Source: JAIEOG01 sp964519985
GTDB lineage: Bacteria > Bdellovibrionota > FAC87 > UBA2466
Direction of reading: 5' to 3'
Length of the DNA stretch: 64,000 nucleotides
NCBI GenBank assembly: GCA_964519985.1
Contig: CAZFMF010000008.1
Location: 41,115-105,114 of the forward strand
Within the stretch, counting starts at the first letter, position 1. Each line of letters starts with the position of its first letter. The notes beneath the pieces were generated by a model. It saw only the letters and a list, made by a program, of their open reading frames with translations. It was not told the origin of the DNA and did no database searches. Made by a program: the position numbers and the translations under genes. This document shows, one piece after another, positions 42,043 to 50,735 of the stretch.

Positions 42043-43461
42043 ATGGCTTTGAACCTAACTAACCTGTTTACGGCTCTGGGGCGTATCGGCAAAGAGCTGT
42101 TTTTAATCGATACTGCTCAGGCCGGGCTCCAGGCCCCGTTCACCAGCCTGACCGGGTATTCGTACGTGAACCCGGCGTGGCTGGCCTCCCTGTCCGCCTC
42201 GTACGACTCGGCCTCCCGCCAGTCGTCGGGCACGATGGCCGGGTGGGTGACGGTCGCCCAGAACATCCTCCAGGGCTTCGTCCTGGCCGACAACCCGGGG
42301 TACGGGGGGACGCCCGAGGCCGCCCTCGAGTACCTCCGGGAGCAGTTCGTGACTCAGTCGGCCAGCGTGGCCGAGTGTACGGTGTCCGCGACCGTCACGG
42401 CCGACCCCCTCAATGACGGCACCCCCCTCGTCGTCTGTACCACGACCCGCGGGGACGGGGTCTCGCTCCAGAACCTCGTCGCCGAGTCGACGACGCTGAT
42501 CGTCACCAACGACTCGTACACCGGGACCGCCACCCGGGGTCAGGAGGACTGGCAGTGGGTCGGGGCCCCGAACATCTCGTCCCGCGGGACGGGGGTGGCC
42601 GTCGGGCTCTACGACTTCGACTGGCCGCAGGGCTCGGGGGCCAGCATCTCCGGGAACTTCGTCTCGGCCGGCCAGGACGCCACCTCGGGCGGGAACCTGC
42701 TGACCAACGGGGATTTCGAGTCGTGGACCGGCTCGGCCCCCGCCGTGCTCGACAACTGGTACCTCGAGACGGGCACCTGGGGGACCAGTATCCAGCGGTC
42801 CGGGGCCACCGACGGCATCGACGGCGGGTACTGCGTCCAGTTCAACACCGGGGCGACCCTCAACTGCCTGGAGCAACAGTTCGACTCGACTACGACGAGC
42901 GGGGCGGTGGCGACCGCCGGGACGACCGCCGAGTGCCCGAACTACTCGACCCTGGTCGTTGCCCTGTGGACGAAGGCGGCCGGGGTCATCAGCGGCGGCG
43001 TCCTGACCGTTAGCCTCGTGGACGGCTCGGGGACCGTCATCGCGGACCAGGCCGGGACGAACAACTCGCAGACGCTGGCCCTGACCGGCCTGAGTACGAG
43101 CTGGACCGGCCGGTCGTTCGTATTCCGGACCCCGGTCAAGCTTCCCTCGACCGTCAAGCTCCGGGTCAAGGTCACGACCGCCCTGGCCGGGGCCGCCCTC
43201 CTGGTCGACTACGCCGCCGCCGCCGTCCCGGCCGCCCTGTACACCGGTGGGGCGAGTGTGGTAGCCTTCTCCAACCCGGCCGACCCGGTGGTGGCCGCCC
43301 CGGACCCGGACGCCTGGACCATCGCGATGGCGAATAACCGGGCCGGGGCCTCGTATTGCGCGACGTGGCAGGCCTTGATCCAGCGACTCTTCCAGAGTCA
43401 GACCGTCATCCTGTCGTACAGCGGCGCGCCCACCATCGCCGACACACTGATCACGTCGTAA
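42043..43461 (+). CDS. tail protein with restored, recoded start
   Basis: A 472-aa protein (an ATG at 42019 would add eight residues). It starts MALNLTNLFTALGRIGKELF. Codons up to about 42117 favour A/T third bases (TTG, CTA, ACT, TTT, TTA, GAT, ACT), then abruptly return to the phage's GC-rich usage. The middle has a carbohydrate-binding-like module (NLLTNGDFESWTGSAPAVLD NWYLE split over residues 230-255) followed by beta strands. Likely a tail-tip or adhesin protein. The AT-rich start is the replacement for the interrupted original. Confidence 0.75.
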   Translation: MALNLTNLFTALGRIGKELFLIDTAQAGLQAPFTSLTGYSYVNPAWLASLSASYDSASRQSSGTMAGWVTVAQNILQGFVLADNPGYGGTPEAALEYLREQFVTQSASVAECTVSATVTADPLNDGTPLVVCTTTRGDGVSLQNLVAESTTLIVTNDSYTGTATRGQEDWQWVGAPNISSRGTGVAVGLYDFDWPQGSGASISGNFVSAGQDATSGGNLLTNGDFESWTGSAPAVLDNWYLETGTWGTSIQRSGATDGIDGGYCVQFNTGATLNCLEQQFDSTTTSGAVATAGTTAECPNYSTLVVALWTKAAGVISGGVLTVSLVDGSGTVIADQAGTNNSQTLALTGLSTSWTGRSFVFRTPVKLPSTVKLRVKVTTALAGAALLVDYAAAAVPAALYTGGASVVAFSNPADPVVAAPDPDAWTIAMANNRAGASYCATWQALIQRLFQSQTVILSYSGAPTIADTLITS

Positions 43462-43464
43462 CCG

Positions 43465-46275
43465 ATGCCCAAGTACCGCCTCCAGTACGCCGGCTTCGAC
43501 ATCCTCCGCCCGTCCCCGTCCCTGATGGACGTGATGGACCGGTGGCTGGAGCGGCACGCCCCGCCCCTGTACTCGCACCCGGGGTGGGACACGCGGGGGC
43601 TGGACCACCTCCCCATCCCGCCCCGGCCGAAGCCCCGGGCCCCCCGGCTGAACGTACTGGAGTGGCCGGTCGGGATGAGTCGGTGGGGGTGCTTCTACGG
43701 GCTCGTCGGGAGTGAGTCCTTCGCCGCGATCAAGGACGCCGTCGGGCCGCTGGCCCCGGGTGATGGCGAGTTCACAATCGAAGAGGTTGCCGCGGACGGG
43801 TCGGCCACGGATATCGTCCGGGTGTCGATGTGGGTCGTCGACGTCCGGCCGGTCTTCTGTTCGGACGCCGCCGCCGAACTGGGCCGGGAGTTGTTCCTCC
43901 TCACGCTCGCCGACGTTCGGTACTGGGCGTGGCAGAAGAGTCTGGAGTACCCCTTCGCGGCCTGCGACTCGTGGGCCGAGATCCTGACCGCCCTCGTCTC
44001 GGCGGGGACCGGCCTGACGCTCCAGATTCCGACCCCCATCGCCGCCCTGTACGCCGAGCCGTGGCCCCTCCGGTGGTCCCGGCCCGGGGTCCCCCTCCCG
44101 CTCCTGGCCGACGCCGCCGCGGCCCAGGTCGGCCGCCGGCTGGTCTTCGCGGCCTCGTCTACCCTCCCCAACCCGGAACTCCGGGAGGTCGGGGACGCCC
44201 TGGCCTACGACCAGCTCCGGTGGGACGCCGAGGGGCCCGGGTGCGTCGCCGGCGGGTACGACCTCTCCGTGACCAACCTCCCGGGGAACACCCCGGCCGG
44301 GTGGGCCGTCGGGTTCGCCGGGGACGAGCAGACGGTCCTGACCGGGACCCTGGCCGGCCTTGCGGTCGCCGAGTACGGCCCGATAACCGGGGTGGCCGGC
44401 CAATCGGTATGGCTCCGGGCCGACAAGCGGGCGGACGAGTCGTCGGCCCCGCTGGCCGCGTTGATGGCGACCGAGTGGTACCGGTGGGCCCTGTCCCCCA
44501 CCGACGCCACCTTCCGGGGCCCGCTGGTCGCCGACGCCGGCAACCCGTCCGGGATGGAGGACCGGGTCGAGTGGCGGTACCTGCCCCCGGACACCGACCG
44601 GCGGACGGTCTACCAGCCCGGGACGAGTCCGACCGAGGTCCCGCCCCCGGGGCTCGACATCGTGCGGGATCAGGTCCTGACGACCGTCGTGCCGGTCGAC
44701 CGGGCCGACCGCAACCTGTACGGGGACCGGCCGCCGCCGGGGTACACGTACGCGGTGAAGGTGACGGGCCGCAGCGGCGACGCGATGAGTGCCGTGATCC
44801 GGGTGGTGGACCCCGGGTGCGGGAGCGGGTCCGGGTCGGGCAGCGGGGCGGCCGGGACCGAGGAGGTGGTGGACGGCCCCGACCTCGGGTACGCCCCGGG
44901 CGGGCTGGTCCTGTACCGCGACCCGCTCAACCCCGTCCCGGCGGTGGGCGACACCGGCACGGCGGTCCCCGACCCGGTCGTCCCGAACCGGTGGGTGTTC
45001 CAGCCCGCGGCCGGGTCCGGCGACGGCGGGGGCGGCGACTGCGACTCGTGCGGGTGGCTGCTCGACATCGGGACCGGGGCAGAGGGCGACCCCCGCCCGT
45101 GCTTCCTGCTCAAGCTCCGGGGCGGGGTCGGGCGGTGCTCGTGCATCGACACCGACCCGACGGAGGACGACTCCGGCATCCTGATGATGTACGACATGGT
45201 CCTCGCGAAGTGGATCGGGGTGCGGCGGCTCGGCCCGGACGGGTCGGTCACGTCCGACTCGGCGATGGTGGAGACGTGCTGCGGCTGCGGCGTCCCGCTC
45301 CTGGAGCTATCCGGGGACACCGCCACGCTCACGTTCGAGGGGGTCCACGTCTCGTGCGTGGACGGGGGCTCGGGCAGCGGCAGCGGGTCGGGGAGCGGGT
45401 CGGGGGCCGCGGTGTTCTCGCTCGTGCTGACCCAGGCGTGCTGCGGGACCGACCCGGACACCGACCGCCGGTACGTCCAGTTCACCGGGTACGGGGCGGA
45501 CGCCTGTTCCGGCGACAAGGTGCCGTGCGACAACACGTTCACCGCCCGGGTCGAGTGCTACCCGGAGTGCCCGGCCGTCGGCTGCGGGTGCATCGGGTGT
45601 CAGGGGAACCCGGCCCCGCTGGTCTGGTACGCCCTCCCGATCACCGGGTTCTCGGACAACCGCTACAACGGGGACTGGGTCTGGACGCAGACGGGGGGCG
45701 ACGAGTGCGTCTGGTCGGCGGCCTGCCGCGGCGCCTCGTCCACCCTGGAGTTCGACGCCGCGACCGACCCCGCGAACCCGGTGTGGCGGCTCACCCACGA
45801 CGGGGCGGTGTACGAGAAGGCGCCGGACCACTCGGACTGCGTGGAGGTGATGGAACTGGTGAAGGTCTCGGGCGACGACGGCCCGGCCAGCATCCGGCTC
45901 ACCCCGTTCAGCCCCGAAGACCAGATCGTCGTGGACTGTTGTTCGGACCCGCCCGACACCCTGTACGCGACCTCGGCCGCGACCGGCCTGACCGTCACCA
46001 TCGTCCGGCTGACGCCCGGCCTCGGGCCGTGGACGATGCCCGGGGCCCCCGGGGACTGCGACGGGCCGCCCCCGACGTTCTCCGCCATCCTGAACAAGAA
46101 CCCGGACACCTGTAGCTACAACGTCGGGTTCCACGCCACCTGCTGCGGCGGGAACTTAGGCGGGTACTACTACCCGGCCAGCCGGGACCCGTTCCTCCTC
46201 GTCGTCCCCGTCACCAACCCCGACCCGCAGTGCGAGCCGACCGACACCGTCACCATCACGGAAACCCCGCCTTGA
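43465..46275 (+). CDS. large tail-tip protein with Gly-Ser linkers
   Basis: A 936-aa protein. The N-terminal 270 residues are a mixed fold (FGWP-like start MPKYRLQYAGFDILRPSP; FLLTLADVRYWAWQKSLEYP). The rest is cysteine-rich beta modules separated by GSGSGSGSG linkers at about 452-462 and 636-648 with repeated CCGC-type clusters (ETCCGCGVPLLE; CYPECPAVGCGCIGC). It is very likely a large baseplate or central tail component with disulfide- or metal-stabilised domains. TTGA overlap with the next gene. Confidence 0.6.
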   Translation: MPKYRLQYAGFDILRPSPSLMDVMDRWLERHAPPLYSHPGWDTRGLDHLPIPPRPKPRAPRLNVLEWPVGMSRWGCFYGLVGSESFAAIKDAVGPLAPGDGEFTIEEVAADGSATDIVRVSMWVVDVRPVFCSDAAAELGRELFLLTLADVRYWAWQKSLEYPFAACDSWAEILTALVSAGTGLTLQIPTPIAALYAEPWPLRWSRPGVPLPLLADAAAAQVGRRLVFAASSTLPNPELREVGDALAYDQLRWDAEGPGCVAGGYDLSVTNLPGNTPAGWAVGFAGDEQTVLTGTLAGLAVAEYGPITGVAGQSVWLRADKRADESSAPLAALMATEWYRWALSPTDATFRGPLVADAGNPSGMEDRVEWRYLPPDTDRRTVYQPGTSPTEVPPPGLDIVRDQVLTTVVPVDRADRNLYGDRPPPGYTYAVKVTGRSGDAMSAVIRVVDPGCGSGSGSGSGAAGTEEVVDGPDLGYAPGGLVLYRDPLNPVPAVGDTGTAVPDPVVPNRWVFQPAAGSGDGGGGDCDSCGWLLDIGTGAEGDPRPCFLLKLRGGVGRCSCIDTDPTEDDSGILMMYDMVLAKWIGVRRLGPDGSVTSDSAMVETCCGCGVPLLELSGDTATLTFEGVHVSCVDGGSGSGSGSGSGSGAAVFSLVLTQACCGTDPDTDRRYVQFTGYGADACSGDKVPCDNTFTARVECYPECPAVGCGCIGCQGNPAPLVWYALPITGFSDNRYNGDWVWTQTGGDECVWSAACRGASSTLEFDAATDPANPVWRLTHDGAVYEKAPDHSDCVEVMELVKVSGDDGPASIRLTPFSPEDQIVVDCCSDPPDTLYATSAATGLTVTIVRLTPGLGPWTMPGAPGDCDGPPPTFSAILNKNPDTCSYNVGFHATCCGGNLGGYYYPASRDPFLLVVPVTNPDPQCEPTDTVTITETPP

Positions 46276-47456
46276 GCCCCGCGGAAGTCATCGCCCGGTG
46301 TGCCGCCAAAGACCCCCGGTACGCGGGCGTGTCGGCGACCGGGGTCAAGGTCGTCCCGGCCGCCGCCGCCGACGCGCCCCCGTGCCCGCACCTCGGCGAG
46401 CCCACCGGGGAGACCGTGGGGTGCCGGACGTGCGGGTCGGGGCGGGGCCGGGCCGAGGTGTACGCCTGCTCGAAGTACGGTCTCACGGTGATCGGCAACC
46501 GCGCCCCGGCGAGCGACAAGGTTACGGCGTGCCGGTGGTGTCCCGACCGCCCCCGCCCGGTAGCCGCGACCCCCGCCCGGGCCGCAGTCCCCGCCAAGCC
46601 GCCCCGGGCCGCCCTCCCGCCGTTCGCCGACCGGGTCGCGTGGGTGTCCACCGCCCGGCTCGCCAAAGACACCGCCGCCCTGGCCGGGCTCGTCCCGCCC
46701 GACTGCTCCGGGGTGGTGGGCGTGCCGCGGTCGGGGATGCTCCCGGCCTCGATGCTCGCCACCCAGCTCCACCTCCCGCTCGGCGAGGTCCTCAAGTCCG
46801 GGGGGGTCCGGTGGCTCGGGTCCGGCAACCGGGGCGGGCCCGGCCTCCTGACCCAGAGGGGCCCGGTCCTGGTCGTCGACGACACCGTCTACGGCGGGTC
46901 GGCGATGAGGCGGACCCGGTCGGCCCTCGCCGGGGTCGACGCCCTGTACGCCGCCGTCTACGCCCGGCCCGAGGCCGCGTCGGCCGTCGACCTGTACGCC
47001 CGGCCGCTCCCGGCCCCCCACCTGCTGGAGTGGAACTTCGCGAACAACGGGCCCCTCTGCGGGTTCGCGGCCGACCGGTCGTACGGGACGGGCATCGCCA
47101 CCGACCTCGACGGCATCCTGTGTCACGACGAGTACAGCGGGGGCGTGCCCGGGACGCCGTACCTGACGCCGCGGCTCCACCCGGTCCGGCTGATCGTGAC
47201 CGGCCGGGCCGAGCGGCACCGGCGGGCGACCGAGGCGGACCTCCGGCGGTGGCGGGTCCGGTGGGAGCGGCTCGAGATGCTCCCGGACGACGTCCCCCTC
47301 ACGGCCGAGTCCGCCGCCGCCCACAAGGCCCGGCACTACGCCGCCTCCGGGCACGGGTACTTCATGGAATCGTGCCCCGAGCAGGCCCGGCTGATCCACG
47401 CGGCCACCGGGAAGCCCGTCGTCTGCCCGGTCCTGGACAAGGTGCTCCACCGGTGA
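46272..47456 (+). CDS. zinc-site / phosphoribosyltransferase / HAD fusion enzyme
   Basis: A 394-aa protein starting at TTG 46272 (TTGA overlap). Residues 35-100 hold a cysteine/histidine cluster (CPHLGEPTG, CRTCGSGRGR, ACSKYG, CRWC). Residues 140-265 are a phosphoribosyltransferase fold with the PRPP loop VLVVDDTVYGGSAM. Residues 275 onward start a HAD-type phosphatase (IATDLDGILCHDEY, LIVTGRAERHR). Together they suggest transfer or removal of a phosphoribosyl-linked group. Directly after tail genes and before a methyltransferase, it may modify tail glycans; the substrate is unknown. Confidence 0.75.
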   Translation: MSPAEVIARCAAKDPRYAGVSATGVKVVPAAAADAPPCPHLGEPTGETVGCRTCGSGRGRAEVYACSKYGLTVIGNRAPASDKVTACRWCPDRPRPVAATPARAAVPAKPPRAALPPFADRVAWVSTARLAKDTAALAGLVPPDCSGVVGVPRSGMLPASMLATQLHLPLGEVLKSGGVRWLGSGNRGGPGLLTQRGPVLVVDDTVYGGSAMRRTRSALAGVDALYAAVYARPEAASAVDLYARPLPAPHLLEWNFANNGPLCGFAADRSYGTGIATDLDGILCHDEYSGGVPGTPYLTPRLHPVRLIVTGRAERHRRATEADLRRWRVRWERLEMLPDDVPLTAESAAAHKARHYAASGHGYFMESCPEQARLIHAATGKPVVCPVLDKVLHR

Positions 47457-48025
47457 CGTACCTCGACATCCCCGGCTGGTTCGACTACGAGCGGCTCTAC
47501 GACCGGGAGGCCGCCCGCCTGCCGGCGTTCGCCGTCGCCTGCGAGGTCGGGTGCTGGGCCGGCCGCTCGCTGGCCTACCTCGCCGGCCTCGTCAAGAAGT
47601 CCGGCAAGACGGTCAACCTGTGGGGGGTCGACCACGGGTTCGGGACCGACAGCGAGCGGGAGAGGGTCCTGCACGCCGGCCTCCTGGCCGAGTGCGGGGG
47701 AAATACCGTCGGCCGGCTGGCGTCCAACCTCCGGGCCTGCGGGCTGGAGGGGGTGGCCGTCCCGATGGCCGCCAAGTCCGTCCGGGCCGCCGTCCTGTTC
47801 CCGGACGCCAGCGTGGATTTCGTGTTCCTCGACGCGGCCCACGACTACCAAAGCGTGACCGCCGACCTCCGGGCGTGGTGGCCCAAGATCAAGCCGGGCG
47901 GGGTGCTCGCCGGGCACGACTACGTGCCGGTGTGGGGCGGCGTTGTCGAGGCGGTGGACGAGTTCTTCGGGACGCCCGTACCGGACCCCGACTGCCCGCA
48001 CTGTTGGTCAAAGGTTAAAGACTAA
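47453..48025 (+). CDS. class I SAM-dependent methyltransferase
   Basis: A 190-aa protein from GTG 47453 (GTGA overlap). The SAM-binding motif is ACEVGCWAGRSLAYLA (about 28-43), followed by VNLWGVDHGFG, FVFLDAAHDYQSV and KPGGVLAGHDYVPVWGGV, the layout of the Methyltransf_24/CmcI-like group that methylates small molecules or sugars. With the preceding enzyme it probably decorates a virion sugar or cell-wall target. Confidence 0.8.
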   Translation: MTYLDIPGWFDYERLYDREAARLPAFAVACEVGCWAGRSLAYLAGLVKKSGKTVNLWGVDHGFGTDSERERVLHAGLLAECGGNTVGRLASNLRACGLEGVAVPMAAKSVRAAVLFPDASVDFVFLDAAHDYQSVTADLRAWWPKIKPGGVLAGHDYVPVWGGVVEAVDEFFGTPVPDPDCPHCWSKVKD

Positions 48026-48037
48026 ACAGATACTAGC

Positions 48038-48071
48038 GGTCTAACCCGTTACCCCGTATTCTGGTCTAACC
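48038..48071. repeat. 9-bp direct repeat before lysis cassette
   Basis: GGTCTAACC occurs at 48038-48046 and again at 48063-48071, in the 89-bp gap between the methyltransferase and the spanin-like gene. The 25-bp period is about two and a half helical turns. This could be a pair of regulator sites for the lysis genes, or chance; no promoter consensus is clear. Confidence 0.35.
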
Positions 48072-48114
48072 GACCGCCACCCGCCCCGCCCGCTCCCGGA
48101 CCACGAGGCCCGCC

Positions 48115-48507
48115 ATGTCCCCGCTCGCCCACGCCCTGTTCGCGGCCGAGAACGACGCCGCCACGATGCTCGGCGTCGTATCGTTCCTGTCGAGTACGGT
48201 GGCCGCCGTCTTCGCGTACCTCGCCAGCCGGGACAAAATCCGCCACGACAAGGACATGGCGTTGAAGGACGCCCGGCTCAAGGTGCTGGAAGCCGGGAAA
48301 GAGGCGTCGGAAGCGGACCGCCGGGAGATTACCGAGCGGTTGATAAAGGTGGAGACCGAGTACGAGGAGTGCCGGGAGGACCGGCACAAGCTGAGAAACT
48401 TGATCCACGACCACAAAGTCCAGCTCGCGGTCCTGGAAACCCGGCTCAAGCCGGTAGACCCGCCCGCCCCGCCGCCCGCCCCGCCGCCCGCGGGCAAGAG
48501 TGTATAA
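48115..48507 (+). CDS. membrane-anchored coiled-coil protein, spanin-like
   Basis: A 130-aa protein. An N-terminal membrane segment (MLGVVSFLSSTVAAVFAYLA) is followed by a long charged coiled coil (DKIRHDKDMALKDARLKVLE ... LAVLETRLKP) and a proline-rich end (DPPAPPPAPPPAGKSV). This matches inner-membrane spanins (Rz type), which bridge to the outer membrane at lysis, or a coiled-coil holin accessory. It is the first gene of the putative lysis cassette. No outer-membrane partner is certain. Confidence 0.55.
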   Translation: MSPLAHALFAAENDAATMLGVVSFLSSTVAAVFAYLASRDKIRHDKDMALKDARLKVLEAGKEASEADRREITERLIKVETEYEECREDRHKLRNLIHDHKVQLAVLETRLKPVDPPAPPPAPPPAGKSV

Positions 48508-48542
48508 TCGGACCCATCGCCCGCCCGTTACCCGAGGAGCCT

Positions 48543-49262
48543 ATGCTGCCACTCCGCGTATACGCCGTCCCGATCGTCTGGTTTGCGACCGCGATCGGGA
48601 TGTTGGCCGCCCCGCCCGACGTGCCGCGTGACCTGAAAGTTAAACCCGGCCAGCTCGTCCGGGTCACGGTAAAGGGCGATGCCGTCATCGGCACGCTCAA
48701 GAACTTCACGGACGAGGAAGCATTCTTCGGCGAACTGGTATCGCCGAAGGGGTCGCGGCAGTTCGTATTCCAGGCTCCGGTCGCACAGTACGACAAGGAC
48801 GGTAAGCCGCTTCCGCAGCGGACGACGTATGTCCTCGGCTGGTGGACGAAAGGTGAGATTGAGGGGTCGTCCACGACGATCACGGTGGAGGCGACTAAGG
48901 GCGACACCCTCCCGCCCGTCCCCGACCCGAAGCCCGGCCCCCAACCCGACCCGAAGCCGGGACCGGTCGGCACCGCGGCGTACCTCGTGGTGGTGGAGGA
49001 AACGTCCGCCCGCACCCCGGAGCAGGCGAGAGTGTTAAACGACCTTGCCTACTGGACGAAGCTCAAGGACAAAGACGTGAAATGGCGGTTCTACGACCGC
49101 GATAGTCAAGACGCGAAAGCCCTCAACTACGTCGCCCCGGCGACCGCGAAGGGGCTGCCCGCCCTGCTCACGCTAGACAAGACCGGGGTTATCATCGACG
49201 CCCGCCGGCTTCCCCTTACCACCGCCGGGATCGACGCCATCTTGAAGGAGTTCGGCAAGTGA
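48543..49262 (+). CDS. exported protein with thioredoxin-like C-terminus
   Basis: A 239-aa protein with a cleavable signal (LRVYAVPIVWFATAIGMLAA, cut near residue 21-23), a beta domain (LVRVTVKGDAVIGTLKNFTD), a proline/lysine linker (DPKPGPQPDPKPGP) and a C-terminal alpha/beta region (AAYLVVVEETSARTPEQARV; LPALLTLDKTGVIIDARRLP) that reads like a thioredoxin fold without the CxxC. GTGA overlap with the peptidase gene suggests a partner role. Function uncertain. Confidence 0.6.
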   Translation: MLPLRVYAVPIVWFATAIGMLAAPPDVPRDLKVKPGQLVRVTVKGDAVIGTLKNFTDEEAFFGELVSPKGSRQFVFQAPVAQYDKDGKPLPQRTTYVLGWWTKGEIEGSSTTITVEATKGDTLPPVPDPKPGPQPDPKPGPVGTAAYLVVVEETSARTPEQARVLNDLAYWTKLKDKDVKWRFYDRDSQDAKALNYVAPATAKGLPALLTLDKTGVIIDARRLPLTTAGIDAILKEFGK

Positions 49263-50086
49263 ACGACATCCTGATCCTCCCCGACGGGTCGATGGTCGGG
49301 ACCGGGCTCCAGACGCCGGTCAGCCTGTCCACCGCGTTCCCGCTGTACGAAGACGCCGGCCCGATGCTCACCAACGCCCAGATCGAGGACATCGCCAAGA
49401 GCGGGGTCGCCCGCGGGCGAGACCGATTTGACGAAAGCTGGATCGGCAATCAGAAAGACAAAGGTTCGTGTAACGGCTGGGCGGGGGCGAAGGCTCTCCA
49501 GCGTGCCCGGGTCCGCCGCGGGCTCCCGCGGGTGAACCTGTCCGGGGCGTACCTGTACTCGCTCATTAACGGCGGCCGGGACAACGGTTCCATGCTCGAT
49601 GACGGGATGAACGCGATCCAGACCCGGGGCGTTGCCACGGAGGAGACGGTGCCGTGGGACCGCATCTACCCGAGCCAGTACGACCGGGTGAAGGCCGACG
49701 CCGAGGCCGCTAAGAACAAGGGCTTCGAGTGTTACGCCGTTCGCACCCGGGACGCCCTGTTCTCGGCCCTTGCCCTCGGGTTCGACTGCGTGGTGGCCGT
49801 CCACGCCGATAACGGGTTTATGCAGGTGGATGCCGACGCGGTGGCCGGCGGCGGGCAGGGGCCGGGCAACCACGCGGTCGGGACGGACGGCGTCTACTGG
49901 AGCCCGCGGCGTAACCGGGTCGTGGCGGACGGTTACAACAGTTGGAGCCTGACCTACGGTGCCCGAGGGCGGATGGGGCTCGACTGGAACGCCCACTTTG
50001 CCCCGACCACGCAGTACCACCAATTTTTTGCGTGTCGGAGTACGACCGACGGGGGTGATGGTCCCCCACCGGCGGTGACACCCTGA
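49259..50086 (+). CDS. papain-like (C1) cysteine peptidase
   Basis: A 275-aa protein from GTG 49259. The catalytic cysteine is in NQKDKGSCNGWAGAKAL (about residues 61-77), histidine in GPGNHAVGTDG (about 201-211), and asparagine in ADGYNSWS (about 223-230): the Cys-His-Asn triad and order of papain-family enzymes. No signal peptide. It lies between an exported protein and other lysis-region genes. It may act as a lytic peptidase on the host envelope, or on a virion substrate. Confidence 0.82.
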   Translation: MNDILILPDGSMVGTGLQTPVSLSTAFPLYEDAGPMLTNAQIEDIAKSGVARGRDRFDESWIGNQKDKGSCNGWAGAKALQRARVRRGLPRVNLSGAYLYSLINGGRDNGSMLDDGMNAIQTRGVATEETVPWDRIYPSQYDRVKADAEAAKNKGFECYAVRTRDALFSALALGFDCVVAVHADNGFMQVDADAVAGGGQGPGNHAVGTDGVYWSPRRNRVVADGYNSWSLTYGARGRMGLDWNAHFAPTTQYHQFFACRSTTDGGDGPPPAVTP

Positions 50087-50105
50087 CCACCCGGAGGAAC
50101 CGGAC

Positions 50106-50690
50106 GTGTACGCCCCGCTGCTTGCCGTCGCCGCGTGCGGACTCCCGCAGCCGAGCGACCTACTCCGGGCCGACGTGCTGCTCACGGCCCCGGTCGGCAC
50201 CCCGGACGAGTCGGACGGTTCGCCCCGCCAACGGCCGGCGATCCTGTGGGTGATGCGGCGGGACGGGGCGGTAGATCCGGATGTCGAGTACCAGTGGTTC
50301 GGCCCGACGTTCACCTTTCAGAGCGAACTCGACCACGCCCGCAAACTCGTCCAGGCCGCCAGACTCGCCCCGCCCTTACGCGACGATTGGCTACCGCCGC
50401 GGGATTGGTTCAAGGACGTGTCGGCCATTCTCCACGCCCGGGCAGTTCGCCTCGACGCCGACGCCGCAACCTACCGCGACTGGGCCGTCTGGAATCCCGA
50501 CCGGATGGAGTTGTACTTCGCCGCAGCGAGACACGCCGAACACACCGCCGACGCGGTAAGGTGTCACGCCCACCGGTTCGCCGAGTGGGGTGTCGGCGGG
50601 TGGGCGAAGCCGCGACGGGTCGTTTTGGCCGAGTGTAAAGCTTGGATGGGTAACGCCGCGTGGGGGCGGCGGGAGTTTCCGGCGTGGTGA
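50106..50690 (+). CDS. hypothetical protein
   Basis: A 194-aa protein starting at GTG 50106 with GGAGGAAC 8 bases upstream. It is rich in W, R and A (AILWVMRRDGAVDPDVEYQW; AAARHAEHTADAVRCHAHRF), soluble and helical in the second half. Not recognised. It stays in the lysis-region operon. Confidence 0.5.
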   Translation: MYAPLLAVAACGLPQPSDLLRADVLLTAPVGTPDESDGSPRQRPAILWVMRRDGAVDPDVEYQWFGPTFTFQSELDHARKLVQAARLAPPLRDDWLPPRDWFKDVSAILHARAVRLDADAATYRDWAVWNPDRMELYFAAARHAEHTADAVRCHAHRFAEWGVGGWAKPRRVVLAECKAWMGNAAWGRREFPAW

Positions 50691-50735
50691 TCCCCGACCA
50701 CCACCGCACCACGCCTCACTAACACGGAGAAGCTG

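Noticed and set aside
42103..44403. A 766-codon open frame on the minus strand opposite tail genes
   Set aside because: It is a by-product of GC-rich codon usage: the amino-acid content is almost only R, G, P, V, D and it lies fully antisense to two well-supported tail genes.
43830..46115. A 761-codon plus-strand open frame in another register of the 936-aa tail gene
   Set aside because: Low-complexity R/G/P composition, no start signal, and fully inside a better-supported gene.
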